Source: Flavobacterium algicola
Lineage (GTDB): Bacteria; Bacteroidota; Bacteroidia; Flavobacteriales; Flavobacteriaceae
Assembly: GCF_022399565.1 (NCBI RefSeq)
Contig: NZ_JAJTUT010000001.1
Location: 981,336 to 1,045,335, forward strand
Reading direction: 5' to 3'
Length of the DNA stretch: 64,000 bases
Positions 51,104 to 59,712 of this stretch are shown piece by piece. The notes beneath the pieces were generated by a model. The model ran no database searches. It was not told the DNA's origin and saw nothing but the letters and a program-made list of their open reading frames with translations. The translations under genes were made by a program, and so were the position numbers. Positions within the stretch are counted from its first letter, which is position 1. Each line of letters opens with the position of its first letter.

Positions 51104-52987
51104 ATGGATACAAATTTAGCTTTACTCTTATTGTTAGCTCCTTTTTTAGGGTTTATATTTAATATCTTCTTCGGAAAAAATATTGGTAAAACGGCCTCTG
51201 GAGTAATTGGTACTCTTGCTGTAGTTTTATCATTTGCTGCTACACTCTACTTCTTTACTCAAATAAACGCTAGTCAACAAGCGATTCAAATTCAATTGTT
51301 TGATTGGATTCAGATTAGTAATTTCAAAGTAGATTTTGGTTTCTTATTGGACCAATTATCGGTACTTTGGTTACTGTTTGTAACAGGAATTGGATCTTTG
51401 ATTCACCTCTACTCTATCAGCTATATGCACGATGATGAGAATATGCACAAGTTTTTTGCGTATTTGAATCTGTTTATCTTCTTTATGATCACTTTGGTAA
51501 TGGGTAGTAACCTATTGGTATTGTTCATTGGTTGGGAAGGTGTTGGATTGTGTTCTTACTTATTGATTGGGTTCTGGCATAAAAACCAAGACTTTAATGA
51601 TGCTGCTAAGAAAGCTTTTATCATGAACCGTATTGGTGATTTAGGATTATTAATAGGGATATTTATCTTGGGATCTACATTTTCTACATTGGATTACGCT
51701 AGTTTGCAATCAGCAATTGCGGGAGCAACAAACCTAGACGTAACCACATTATCTATTGCTGCTTTCTGTTTGTTTATTGGAGCTTGTGGAAAATCAGCAC
51801 AGATACCGTTATACACTTGGTTGCCTGATGCAATGGCGGGACCTACTCCTGTGTCTGCATTAATACATGCGGCAACGATGGTAACAGCGGGTATCTTTAT
51901 GATTACGCGCTTGAATTATGTATTTGATTTGGCTCCAGATGTTCAAAACATCATCGCCATTGTAGGAGCTGTAACTTCATTAGTAGCGGCAACAATAGCA
52001 TTGGTACAAACAGATATCAAAAAAGTATTGGCTTATTCTACTGTATCGCAATTGGGGTTAATGTTTTTAGCATTAGGACTTGGTGCGTATGAAGTAGCCG
52101 TTTTTCACGTAATCACACATGCTTTCTTCAAGGCTTGTTTGTTCTTGGGTTCTGGTTCTGTAATTCATGCTTTGCATGGAGAGCAAGACATGCGTAATAT
52201 GGGTGGATTGACAAAAGTAATGGGAATCACATTCTTTACTTTCTTAATATCTTCACTAGCAATTTCTGGAATCCCTCCTTTTTCAGGATTTTTCTCGAAA
52301 GATGAAATATTATTAGTTGCTTTCGAAAATAATATAGCACTTTGGATCATTGCTTCTTTGGCTTCATTAATGACTGCTTTCTATATGTTCCGACTTTTGT
52401 ACCTTACCTTCTTTAATGATTTTAGAGGTACTGAAGAACAAAAGAATCATTTACATGAAAGTCCCGCTTTAATTACTTTCCCACTAATTGTACTGGCTAT
52501 TCTGGCTGCAATTGGCGGATTGATTAGCTTACCAACAAACAGTTGGTTGAATGGTTATCTAGCTCCTTTGTTTTCGAAAGAGGTACACGAAGCACACCAC
52601 TTTGGCGCTACTGAGTATACATTGATGGGTATAGCTGTATTGGGTGGACTAATCGGAATTGGAATTGCTTTCTATAAGTATATCAAACAAAAAGAAGTTC
52701 CGGAATCGGATGAGAACATCACTGGCATCGCTAAAACGTTATACAACAAATATTATGTTGATGAAGCTTATGATTTGATTTTTGTAAAATCGATCAACAG
52801 TGCATCAAATCTATTCAGAGACCATGTAGAAACTGGATTAACATCATTAGTCTTTGGACTTGGTAAAATAACGAACGAATTAGGATATCAAGGTAAGAAA
52901 ATACAAAACGGAAGTATTGGTTTGTATGTATTATTCTTTGTATTGGGACTTTGTGCCATTGTAACCTACTTATTTTTAGCTCAATAA
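51104..52987 (+). CDS. nuoL: NADH-quinone oxidoreductase subunit L
   Basis: Antiporter-like subunit of 627 residues with many helices and the long lateral helix at the C-terminus. Conserved segments are FIGWEGVGLCSYLLIGFW (Glu near 145), KSAQIPLYTWLPDAMAGPTP (Lys near 230), VSALIHAATMVTAGIFM and the later GIPPFSGFFSKDEI. It pumps protons at the distal end of the membrane arm. Confidence 0.97.
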   Translation: MDTNLALLLLLAPFLGFIFNIFFGKNIGKTASGVIGTLAVVLSFAATLYFFTQINASQQAIQIQLFDWIQISNFKVDFGFLLDQLSVLWLLFVTGIGSLIHLYSISYMHDDENMHKFFAYLNLFIFFMITLVMGSNLLVLFIGWEGVGLCSYLLIGFWHKNQDFNDAAKKAFIMNRIGDLGLLIGIFILGSTFSTLDYASLQSAIAGATNLDVTTLSIAAFCLFIGACGKSAQIPLYTWLPDAMAGPTPVSALIHAATMVTAGIFMITRLNYVFDLAPDVQNIIAIVGAVTSLVAATIALVQTDIKKVLAYSTVSQLGLMFLALGLGAYEVAVFHVITHAFFKACLFLGSGSVIHALHGEQDMRNMGGLTKVMGITFFTFLISSLAISGIPPFSGFFSKDEILLVAFENNIALWIIASLASLMTAFYMFRLLYLTFFNDFRGTEEQKNHLHESPALITFPLIVLAILAAIGGLISLPTNSWLNGYLAPLFSKEVHEAHHFGATEYTLMGIAVLGGLIGIGIAFYKYIKQKEVPESDENITGIAKTLYNKYYVDEAYDLIFVKSINSASNLFRDHVETGLTSLVFGLGKITNELGYQGKKIQNGSIGLYVLFFVLGLCAIVTYLFLAQ

Positions 52988-52996
52988 TCATTTATT

Positions 52997-54433
52997 ATGA
53001 ACGTATCTCTTCTATTAATAATTCTTTTAGCTGGTGCTCTTATAACCTATCTATCAGGCGACAAATTAGCTTCAAAAGTAGCTTTAGTTTTCAGCTTGGG
53101 TGCATTTGGTGTTAGTATTGCTTTGCTTAATAGCCTTTCACTTGGTGAAGACATTAATTTTGTTGCACCTTGGATCAACCAACCAAAAATAGCCTTTGCT
53201 CTAGCAGCAGATGGTTTGTCAATCGCGATGTTATTATTAACTACTGCATTGACTCCTATAATTATCTTTTCTTCTTTTGGAACTGAATTTAAAAATGCCA
53301 AAAGTATTTACAGTCTGATTTTGTTTATGGCATTTGCTATGGCAGGAACATTCTTAGCTGCTGACGGACTTTTATATTACATCTTTTGGGAGTTGTCTTT
53401 GATTCCGATATACTTTATCGCTTTGATTTGGGGGAATGGCGATGCCGAAGACCGCAAAGATGCAGTGATAAAATTCTTTATCTATACACTTGCAGGATCC
53501 CTATTCATGCTAGTTGCTTTCATCTACTTGTATCAAAAGGCAGGAAGCTTTATGATTGAAGATTTATACGCACTTGACTTAACTCTCGAAGAGCAAACAT
53601 GGATTTTTGGAGCCTTCTTCTTGGCTTATGCTATTAAAATTCCGCTGATTCCTTTTCATACATGGCAAGCAAAAGTATATCAAAAAGCACCCGCAGTGGG
53701 AACAATGTTACTTTCTGGTATCATGCTAAAAATGGGATTGTACAGTGTCATCCGTTGGCAATTGCCAATTGCACCAAATGCAGCGAAAGAATATATGGAT
53801 ATCCTTATCGGTCTTGGAATTGCAGGTGTGATCTACGGATCTATTGTAGCGTTGCGTCAAAAGGATTTGAAAAAATTATTAGCGTACTCTTCCCTAGCTC
53901 ACGTTGGTTTGATTGCAGCAGGTTCTTATGCACTAAACCTAGATGGATTGCGTGGAGCCGTTTTACAAATGATTGCTCACGGTTTTGTGGTAGTAGGTTT
54001 GTTCTTTGTAGCTGAAATCATTTACAGAAGATACGAAACAAGAAATATTGCAGACATGGGTGGCATACGTAAACAAACGCCAAAATTTGCTTCTTTGTTC
54101 CTAATATTAGTTTTGGCATCGGTGGCATTACCAACAACATTCAACTTTGTAGGTGAGTTTACTGTGTTATATAGTTTATCACAAATTAATATCTGGTACG
54201 CTGTTTTGGGTGGAACAACAATTATTCTTGGAGCTTACTATATGTTGAAAATGTACCAACACGTTATGTTGGGAGAAACAAATACAAAACCTTTTGCCGA
54301 AGTAAATTTCAATGAAGGATTTGCACTAGTTATAATAGTTGCTGTGTTGTTTGTTTTTGGTATTTATCCAAAACCAATCAATGATTTGATTACACCAAGT
54401 TTGGAGCATATTCTTACTGTGATAAATAGATAA
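52997..54433 (+). CDS. nuoM: NADH-quinone oxidoreductase subunit M
   Basis: Antiporter-like subunit of 478 residues, 14 predicted helices. It has FWELSLIPIYFIALIWG (catalytic Glu), the Lys-bearing AIKIPLIPFHTWQAKVYQKA, and LLSGIMLKMGLYSVIRW. YSSLAHVGLIAAG is the conserved proton-channel segment. It begins 9 bp after nuoL. Confidence 0.97.
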   Translation: MNVSLLLIILLAGALITYLSGDKLASKVALVFSLGAFGVSIALLNSLSLGEDINFVAPWINQPKIAFALAADGLSIAMLLLTTALTPIIIFSSFGTEFKNAKSIYSLILFMAFAMAGTFLAADGLLYYIFWELSLIPIYFIALIWGNGDAEDRKDAVIKFFIYTLAGSLFMLVAFIYLYQKAGSFMIEDLYALDLTLEEQTWIFGAFFLAYAIKIPLIPFHTWQAKVYQKAPAVGTMLLSGIMLKMGLYSVIRWQLPIAPNAAKEYMDILIGLGIAGVIYGSIVALRQKDLKKLLAYSSLAHVGLIAAGSYALNLDGLRGAVLQMIAHGFVVVGLFFVAEIIYRRYETRNIADMGGIRKQTPKFASLFLILVLASVALPTTFNFVGEFTVLYSLSQINIWYAVLGGTTIILGAYYMLKMYQHVMLGETNTKPFAEVNFNEGFALVIIVAVLFVFGIYPKPINDLITPSLEHILTVINR

Positions 54434-54598
54434 AAGATTTCAGATTAAAGAGTAACGATTTTGTATTCTAGACTTTTGGACAGCTAGAGTATCGTCACAC
54501 TAATAATGAAACATCAATATAAAATAATACATTTAAGGTTTAGAGTCAGGTTCAACAGAAATCCTAAACCCTAAATAAAACAATCATAAACATTAAAA

Positions 54599-55969
54599 AT
54601 GAGTACATTAATAGCTATAATAGGACTAGGTATTTTATGCCTTTTATTGGAAATTTTCGACTTTAGAAAAGCAATTATTCCAATCAGTATTATTGGATTG
54701 TTGGCTGTTTTAGGATTGAACATTTCTGAATTCAATTCCCCTGAAGCTTATTACAACAATATGATTATAGTGAGCAAGTTCTCGACTTCTTTCTCTGCAT
54801 TGTTTATTGTATTGACAATTTTCTTGGTTGCGTTAAGTCATAAGTTTCACGAAAACAATCAGGCTCACATTTCTGATTTTATCGCTATAAAATTATTTTT
54901 ACTTGCTGGAGCGGTTGCTATGGTTTCTTTCGGAAATTTAGCAATGTTCTTCTTAGGAATCGAAGTACTGTCAATTGCACTGTACGTGCTAGCCTCTAGT
55001 GATAGAAAAAGCATTAAGAGTAACGAGGCCGGAATGAAATATTTCTTGATGGGTTCTTTTGCTTCTGGTATTATACTGTTTGGTATTTGCTTAATCTACG
55101 GAGCAATGGGAACTTTTGATATTACGGAGATTAGTGAACTGTCTTATTCTGCTGAATTGCCAGTGTGGTTTCCTATTGGAATTATTTTGGTTTTTATCGG
55201 AATGCTTTTCAAAATCGCAGCGGTACCTTTTCACTTTTGGGCTCCCGACGTTTACGAAGGTTCACCAGCATTGACAACGGCATTAATGAGTACGTTGGCC
55301 AAAGTGGTAGCGATTGCTACTTTATTCAAATTACTAACGGCAATGAATGCTGAGATTTCAGCTGAGTTTCAAACCGTGATTGTAATTGTTTCTATGGCAT
55401 CGATGACCGTTGGTAACATTATGGCGTTACGACAAGTAAATGTAAAACGTATGTTGGCCTTTTCTGGGGTTTCGCATGCTGGTTTTATGTTGATGACTTT
55501 ATTGATTACTACAAATGCAGCAGGAACATTATTATATTATTCATCATCGTATGCATTAGCAGGTATTGCAGCCTTTAGCGTTATCTTATATGTATGCTAC
55601 AACAAAAACAATGAAGACATCAATAACTTTCATGGTTTAGGAAAAACTAATCCTTTATTGGCCGCTATATTAACTGGGGCTTTATTGTCTATGGCAGGTA
55701 TCCCTATTTTTGCAGGTTTCTTTGCCAAACTATTTCTATTTAACCAAACTATTCAAGCAGGATATATCTCTTTGGTAATTGTTGCAGTAATCAACTCTAT
55801 TATCAGTATTGGGTACTATTTCAAATTAATCTTAGCGATGTACAACAAAGAACCAAATGAGGTTAGAACAGCTACTCCATTTGTGATCTATGCCGTTGCG
55901 GTAATCGCTATCGTGCTTAATATCGCATTAGGTTTCTTCCCGTCACTTGTATTGGATTTATTAGCTTAA
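54599..55969 (+). CDS. nuoN: NADH-quinone oxidoreductase subunit N
   Basis: Antiporter-like subunit of 456 residues and last gene of the operon. Conserved segments include FFLGIEVLSIALYVLAS (Glu), KIAAVPFHFWAPDVYEGSP (Lys), FSGVSHAGFMLMTL and GIPIFAGFFAKLFLF. A gap of about 165 bp separates it from nuoM. That gap shows no gene and might hold a secondary promoter. A terminator follows. Confidence 0.97.
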   Translation: MSTLIAIIGLGILCLLLEIFDFRKAIIPISIIGLLAVLGLNISEFNSPEAYYNNMIIVSKFSTSFSALFIVLTIFLVALSHKFHENNQAHISDFIAIKLFLLAGAVAMVSFGNLAMFFLGIEVLSIALYVLASSDRKSIKSNEAGMKYFLMGSFASGIILFGICLIYGAMGTFDITEISELSYSAELPVWFPIGIILVFIGMLFKIAAVPFHFWAPDVYEGSPALTTALMSTLAKVVAIATLFKLLTAMNAEISAEFQTVIVIVSMASMTVGNIMALRQVNVKRMLAFSGVSHAGFMLMTLLITTNAAGTLLYYSSSYALAGIAAFSVILYVCYNKNNEDINNFHGLGKTNPLLAAILTGALLSMAGIPIFAGFFAKLFLFNQTIQAGYISLVIVAVINSIISIGYYFKLILAMYNKEPNEVRTATPFVIYAVAVIAIVLNIALGFFPSLVLDLLA

Positions 55970-56005
55970 AACTACATCCGAAACATTTTCGGCAAACACA
56001 AATAT

Positions 56006-56045
56006 ACAGCAGCAATAGACTTTGGTTTATTGCTGTTTTTTTTTG
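56006..56045 (+). terminator. Terminator of the nuo operon
   Basis: ACAGCAGCAATA/TTTATTGCTGT hairpin and long T-run, about 37 bp after nuoN. It marks the end of core genes before the accessory region. Confidence 0.78.
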
Positions 56046-56046
56046 T

Positions 56047-56368
56047 TTCAATATTACTTTTTTTAGATTAGAAAGTTTGATGTTATGAAGAATCATTGGT
56101 CTTGCTCCCTAAGTTTCGGGGCGTTTCAATCTTATAGCGGTTTATCCCGAAGTCTCACCCCCGTCAACAGGTTTTGTACTAGGATTAGGGCTGGTGAGAA
56201 AATTCTGTTTTTGTAACCATGTTTTACTTATATTTGCTTCTATAGCAATGTATCAGGGGATCATACATATCTACCACAAATCGGATGAGTATGTATGATT
56301 TTGTTATACATATAGAAGTTACCTGACATGTAAACCAACAAAACGCATTAAATCAACAAGAAAACAAC
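56047..56368. other. Gene-free boundary region
   Basis: About 320 bp between the nuo terminator and the restriction gene. It holds GCTCCCTAAGTTTCGGGGCG near 56104 and GGATTAGGGCTGG near 56180. These echo arms of the dispersed REP-like element (the window-start copy also has AAACTTCGGG), so this may be a decayed copy. No ORF seen. Confidence 0.35.
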
Positions 56369-56376
56369 TAAATTTG
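56369..56376 (+). promoter_or_regulatory. -7 element before the restriction endonuclease gene
   Basis: TAAATTTG, a TAnnTTTG match, 15 bp before the ATG. The implied leader is only a few bases, so translation could be nearly leaderless. Confidence 0.4.
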
Positions 56377-56390
56377 TAAAAAATATAAAA

Positions 56391-57335
56391 ATGCCAAAAA
56401 TATCATTTGAAGATTGGAAAAATAGTATGTCGTTTATGATTGATGATGATTTTGATAATAATTTTCTACTATCAATCGAACCATTAACAAATTATATTAA
56501 TGCAAATTGTAATCGTTTCTCAAGTCCAGAAGAATTATCCATCTTCTTGACTGAGGCAGATAATTTTTCTCCAGTAGAAAAATTGAAAGCTTTTGTTTCT
56601 ATAATTGGACTTTCCGAAGAAAGACTGAAAAGAGTAGTTTCTCTTTTGAGATATCGTTTTAATGGAGAGGAATTTAGAACCGAATGGGACGTTAGGAGAA
56701 TTAGTCGAACTATTCAAAATAATGTAGAATTTCGCATTCTTCTAATTGAATTTTTTATAAACGGGAGAAATTCAAGAATCGGTGCTGAAATTCCTCTTTA
56801 TTATATGCGAAATTTCAAGCTTAAAGAAATTGACTTCATCGAAGATTTAAGAGATTACAAATATGTTGAAAGAATTTTGAACGATAATGAAATTCAAGAC
56901 AAGTATTCAAACAAAGTTGGAGCTCACGTTGAGAAGATTATCCAATCGAGACTTGATAATTACAAAATCAATAATAATGCTTCTTTAAAATATGAACTTC
57001 AAAAAGAGTTTCCTCTTCTAAATAAAAACATAGATTTTCTGCTACCTGGTGTTGACGCTCCAATAATTTTAATAGAATCATCTTATAACATAACCACTGG
57101 AAGCGGTCAATCAAAAAGAGCCGACCAACTTGTAGAATTCTATGGTGCTTTAATGCGACATAATGCAAATCATCGAGCAAATAAAATTATTATGCTGAAT
57201 TACTGTGATGGTTTTGGATGGGTTGGAAGACAAAACGATTTACATAGAATTTATGATGCAAGCGATTTTGTATTTAATCAAAGAACTCTCAATGTACTTG
57301 ATGAAGTTTTGAATGAATATTATCCCAACCCATAA
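56391..57335 (+). CDS. Putative type II restriction endonuclease
   Basis: Protein of 314 residues facing the methyltransferase gene, their 3' ends overlapping by 47 bp. The C-terminal half resembles a PD-(D/E)xK nuclease core as in DpnII-like enzymes: NIDFLLPGVDAPIILIESSY (Asp and Glu candidates) followed by NITTGSGQSKRADQLVEFYG. The N-terminal half is helical and unassigned. It should cleave the sequence methylated by the neighbouring enzyme; that site cannot be read. The endonuclease call rests on this motif and the methyltransferase context. Confidence 0.72.
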   Translation: MPKISFEDWKNSMSFMIDDDFDNNFLLSIEPLTNYINANCNRFSSPEELSIFLTEADNFSPVEKLKAFVSIIGLSEERLKRVVSLLRYRFNGEEFRTEWDVRRISRTIQNNVEFRILLIEFFINGRNSRIGAEIPLYYMRNFKLKEIDFIEDLRDYKYVERILNDNEIQDKYSNKVGAHVEKIIQSRLDNYKINNNASLKYELQKEFPLLNKNIDFLLPGVDAPIILIESSYNITTGSGQSKRADQLVEFYGALMRHNANHRANKIIMLNYCDGFGWVGRQNDLHRIYDASDFVFNQRTLNVLDEVLNEYYPNP

Positions 57336-58653
57336 ATTCGAAATTTATAGTTTCTACTATTTTTGAGGCAACAAATTCCACCACAGGGACGGCGACTGTA
57401 TTTCCTAACAAATCGAAAGCATCGTACTCTTTTGTTGGAATTTCGTACCATTCTGGATAACCGAACAGTCGTAAACCCTCACGAATAGTCAATCTTCGCA
57501 AACCATTTCCGTCTGGAACTGCTAATCGAGAAACATCTGTTGCTACTAAAGTTGGAGCAATGTCTTTTGGGTCAAGTATTTTATTTATTTCAAAACTCAA
57601 TTTTCCAGTTACAATATTGTAACCTTTAGGTTTGGTTTCGTCATATATCCGTGACGTTGAAATGCCATTTTCTGTTTGAAGCGTGACCAACTTCTTAGGA
57701 TGTTCAAATTTCAAATATCCCTTTTTAGTAAGATCTTCTAATAAGATTTTTAATTCAGCTTTTGGTAAATCAATAAACGTATTTATTTGTTCCAAAGTCA
57801 AAGCCATTCCATCCATCCAGTCAATTCCGATTTCAACAGCCCATTGTTTTTTACGTCTTTGCTTAAACAATTTGTTCAGAATTTCAGCTTGCTGTTTAGA
57901 TACACTTCCTTTGATCTCAATATCCCAACTATGAATATTGTTATCGCCACCTCGTTTGTCTTTTATAGATTTTCCGTACAAATCTTCAAATGGAAAATGA
58001 GCCAAAAGTTTGTCTATAAAATCGGATTTTAATGTTGGTAAATCTTTTTCTAAAACACTTTCCAATGATTTAAAACGTGGCTGATTTCCATTCAAATCAA
58101 TTTTTTCATCTTTTGTACCAACAATGAAAATTCTTTTTCGAGATTGAGCCAACCCAAATTCTAAACTGTCAAAAACTTTCCAACTTGTTTTGTAACCTAA
58201 TTCATTTTCGAGAGTATGTAAAATAGTTTTTAGTGTTCTGCCTATTTCATCACTTTTGTTTTCTAAATCGTGCTTTACCAATCCTTCGACATTTTCAAGA
58301 ATAAAACCATAAGGCTTTTTCTCTCTCAAAATTCTTTCAATTTCAAAAAACAAAGTACCTCTTGTATCTAAGAAACCTTTACGCTTTCCACCTGCACTAA
58401 AGGGCTGACAAGGAAAACCACCTAATAAAAAGTCAAAATCAGGAATAAATTCATTACGAATTTCAAAAATGTCACCCGCCAAAAACTCGTGACCAAAATT
58501 GTGCATTAATGTTTTTACAGCATAAGGTTTTATTTCTGAAGTCATTACACATTCTGTCTCCATTCCTAAATCTTTAAATGCTTTTTCAAAACCTAAACGA
58601 ATTCCACCAAGACCTGCAAAAAGGTCAATAAATTTTACAGTATTATTTTTCAT
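57289..58653 (-). CDS. DNA (cytosine-5) methyltransferase of a type II R-M system
   Basis: C5 methyltransferase of 454 residues. Motif I is FIDLFAGLGGIRLGFE (SAM), motif IV GGFPCQPFSAGGKRKGF with catalytic Cys, motif VI ENVEGL, motif VIII QSRKRIFIVG, motif IX RRLTIREGLRLFGYPE and motif X LLGNTVAVPVV. The target-recognition region between VIII and IX is large (about 190-390). The start at 58653 (MKNNTVKFIDLFAG) overlaps the DUF6471 gene end by 11 bp; an ATG at 58689 is less likely. It protects DNA from the endonuclease. Confidence 0.95.
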   Translation of the reverse strand: MKNNTVKFIDLFAGLGGIRLGFEKAFKDLGMETECVMTSEIKPYAVKTLMHNFGHEFLAGDIFEIRNEFIPDFDFLLGGFPCQPFSAGGKRKGFLDTRGTLFFEIERILREKKPYGFILENVEGLVKHDLENKSDEIGRTLKTILHTLENELGYKTSWKVFDSLEFGLAQSRKRIFIVGTKDEKIDLNGNQPRFKSLESVLEKDLPTLKSDFIDKLLAHFPFEDLYGKSIKDKRGGDNNIHSWDIEIKGSVSKQQAEILNKLFKQRRKKQWAVEIGIDWMDGMALTLEQINTFIDLPKAELKILLEDLTKKGYLKFEHPKKLVTLQTENGISTSRIYDETKPKGYNIVTGKLSFEINKILDPKDIAPTLVATDVSRLAVPDGNGLRRLTIREGLRLFGYPEWYEIPTKEYDAFDLLGNTVAVPVVEFVASKIVETINFEFMGWDNIHSKLHQVH

Positions 58654-58927
58654 TTTGCTTTTTTTTATAAGGTTCATTTGATTCTGCAACCATCAATAAT
58701 TGACTTTCATAATCTTCAATTTCAATTTTTTGACAACCTATTACAGTAAGACATTGCAACAAAAAAGTAGCGCTAAAACAACCACGACTGATTTTGCTGT
58801 CAATGCTTGCTTTGGTTTCTTCAACTCCAATTTCATTCAATAGTAAAACTAAATCTGTATTTGACACACCACGTTTGACTAATTCTGACTTTAGTAATCG
58901 TTTTGCTTTATCATCCCAGTTTGACAT
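58643..58927 (-). CDS. DUF6471-type small protein, possible R-M regulator
   Basis: Protein of 94 residues. It resembles what I remember as DUF6471: DKAKRLLKSELVKRGVSNTD followed by SKISRGCFSATFLLQCLTVIG, a compact helical, helix-turn-helix-like arrangement. It is the first gene of the operon with the methyltransferase, overlapping it by 11 bp. Small HTH genes in this position often act as controller proteins timing restriction after methylation. That role is inference. The C-terminus is Lys/Glu-rich. Confidence 0.7.
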   Translation of the reverse strand: MSNWDDKAKRLLKSELVKRGVSNTDLVLLLNEIGVEETKASIDSKISRGCFSATFLLQCLTVIGCQKIEIEDYESQLLMVAESNEPYKKKQNEK

Positions 58928-58947
58928 AATTCTATAGATTTATATTG

Positions 58948-58979
58948 CAATATTAGATAATTATTGTCATATATGCAAA
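58948..58979 (-). promoter_or_regulatory. Putative promoter of the DUF6471-methyltransferase operon
   Basis: Minus-strand TTTG, 20 bp, TAATATTG (one mismatch to TAnnTTTG), about 20 bp before the start. Confidence 0.5.
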
Positions 58980-59029
58980 TAAAAAGGCGGAAATAAAAAT
59001 ACGGCAGGTGACACATGTCTTGCGCCATT

Positions 59030-59126
59030 TGCGAATTTAGTAGAATTACCGTTTTTATTCGTATTTTAGTTTAGCGCGAAAATACGCGTCTTCGTAAGTC
59101 GCAAACTGCGTAGGGCGCGAGAAAGT
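59030..59126. other. G/C-richer imperfect inverted repeat before IS remnant A
   Basis: Contains GCGCGAAAATACGCG and TGCGTAGGGCGCG as imperfect arms around CTTCGTAAGTCGCAAAC. It is much richer in CG dinucleotides than its surroundings and ends where the IS-derived repeat begins. It may be the outer half of a mobile-cassette end; function unknown. Confidence 0.35.
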
Positions 59127-59619
59127 CAGGCTGTGAAAAAACCTCTTTTTTCTACAATAATCATTAAATTTTATGATAACACAACTTAAATAAAGCCTTC
59201 TAAGAAGGCTATTTTTTTAGGCAGTTGATTTAATTTGGATCAAAAGGAAATCTGTATTCGGGTTTAAATATTTCGTTTTTAGCAAAAGCAAGACTTTTGC
59301 CTTCTATGGTGAGTTCCACTTTAGAAGTTTAGTAATTAAATCGGGAACGCCAAGTATTTTGATACTGCGTTTGATGTTGTAAACCAACAATATTAAACTG
59401 TGTTCTCCATTTACTTTCTAAAGTATTGTCAAATTGGTGTGATTATTTCTAATTCTCATTTTATCTGAAGTAATAATTTAATCTAAACTAGTAGAAAATA
59501 GGTGATTACGAGGAATTCCAGTGATGTGTTGCATATTTAAATATACAACTTTTCTTCTTTTTTATTTGACATTATGTGTTATATTTGATTCAAAAAAATG
59601 TTAGTTTTTTCACAGACTG
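59127..59619 (-). mobile_element. Internally deleted IS1182-like element, copy A
   Basis: 493-bp element with 16-bp terminal inverted repeats differing at one base: CAGGCTGTGAAAAAAC left, GTTTTTTCACAGACTG right. On the minus strand (about 59218-59417) it keeps the C-terminus of a DDE transposase reading KVNGEHSLILLVYNIKRSIK then ILGVPDLITKLLKWNSP before a stop codon. I recognise this as the IS1182-type ending. Most of the transposase is gone. A hairpin AGCCTTCTAAGAAGGCT with T-run lies at 59194-59218. A second copy in the same orientation lies at 62774-63265. No target-site duplication is obvious. Confidence 0.8.
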
Positions 59620-59679
59620 CCGCTGGCAGCAATTTTTTTCAAGAACGTCTATCATTTAATCCGATCTGTGATATTATAG

Positions 59680-59687
59680 TATATTTG
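59680..59687 (+). promoter_or_regulatory. -7 element of the NACHT-TOPRIM gene
   Basis: TATATTTG, an exact TAnnTTTG match, 26 bp before the start. It lies just outside IS remnant A, so the gene appears to have its own promoter. Confidence 0.5.
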
Positions 59688-59712
59688 CAGTACGACATCT
59701 CATACCATAATT

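Noticed and set aside
59127..59619. Active transposase gene in the IS1182-like copy
   Set aside because: Only the last part of the transposase remains, with a stop codon in copy A. It cannot encode a working enzyme.
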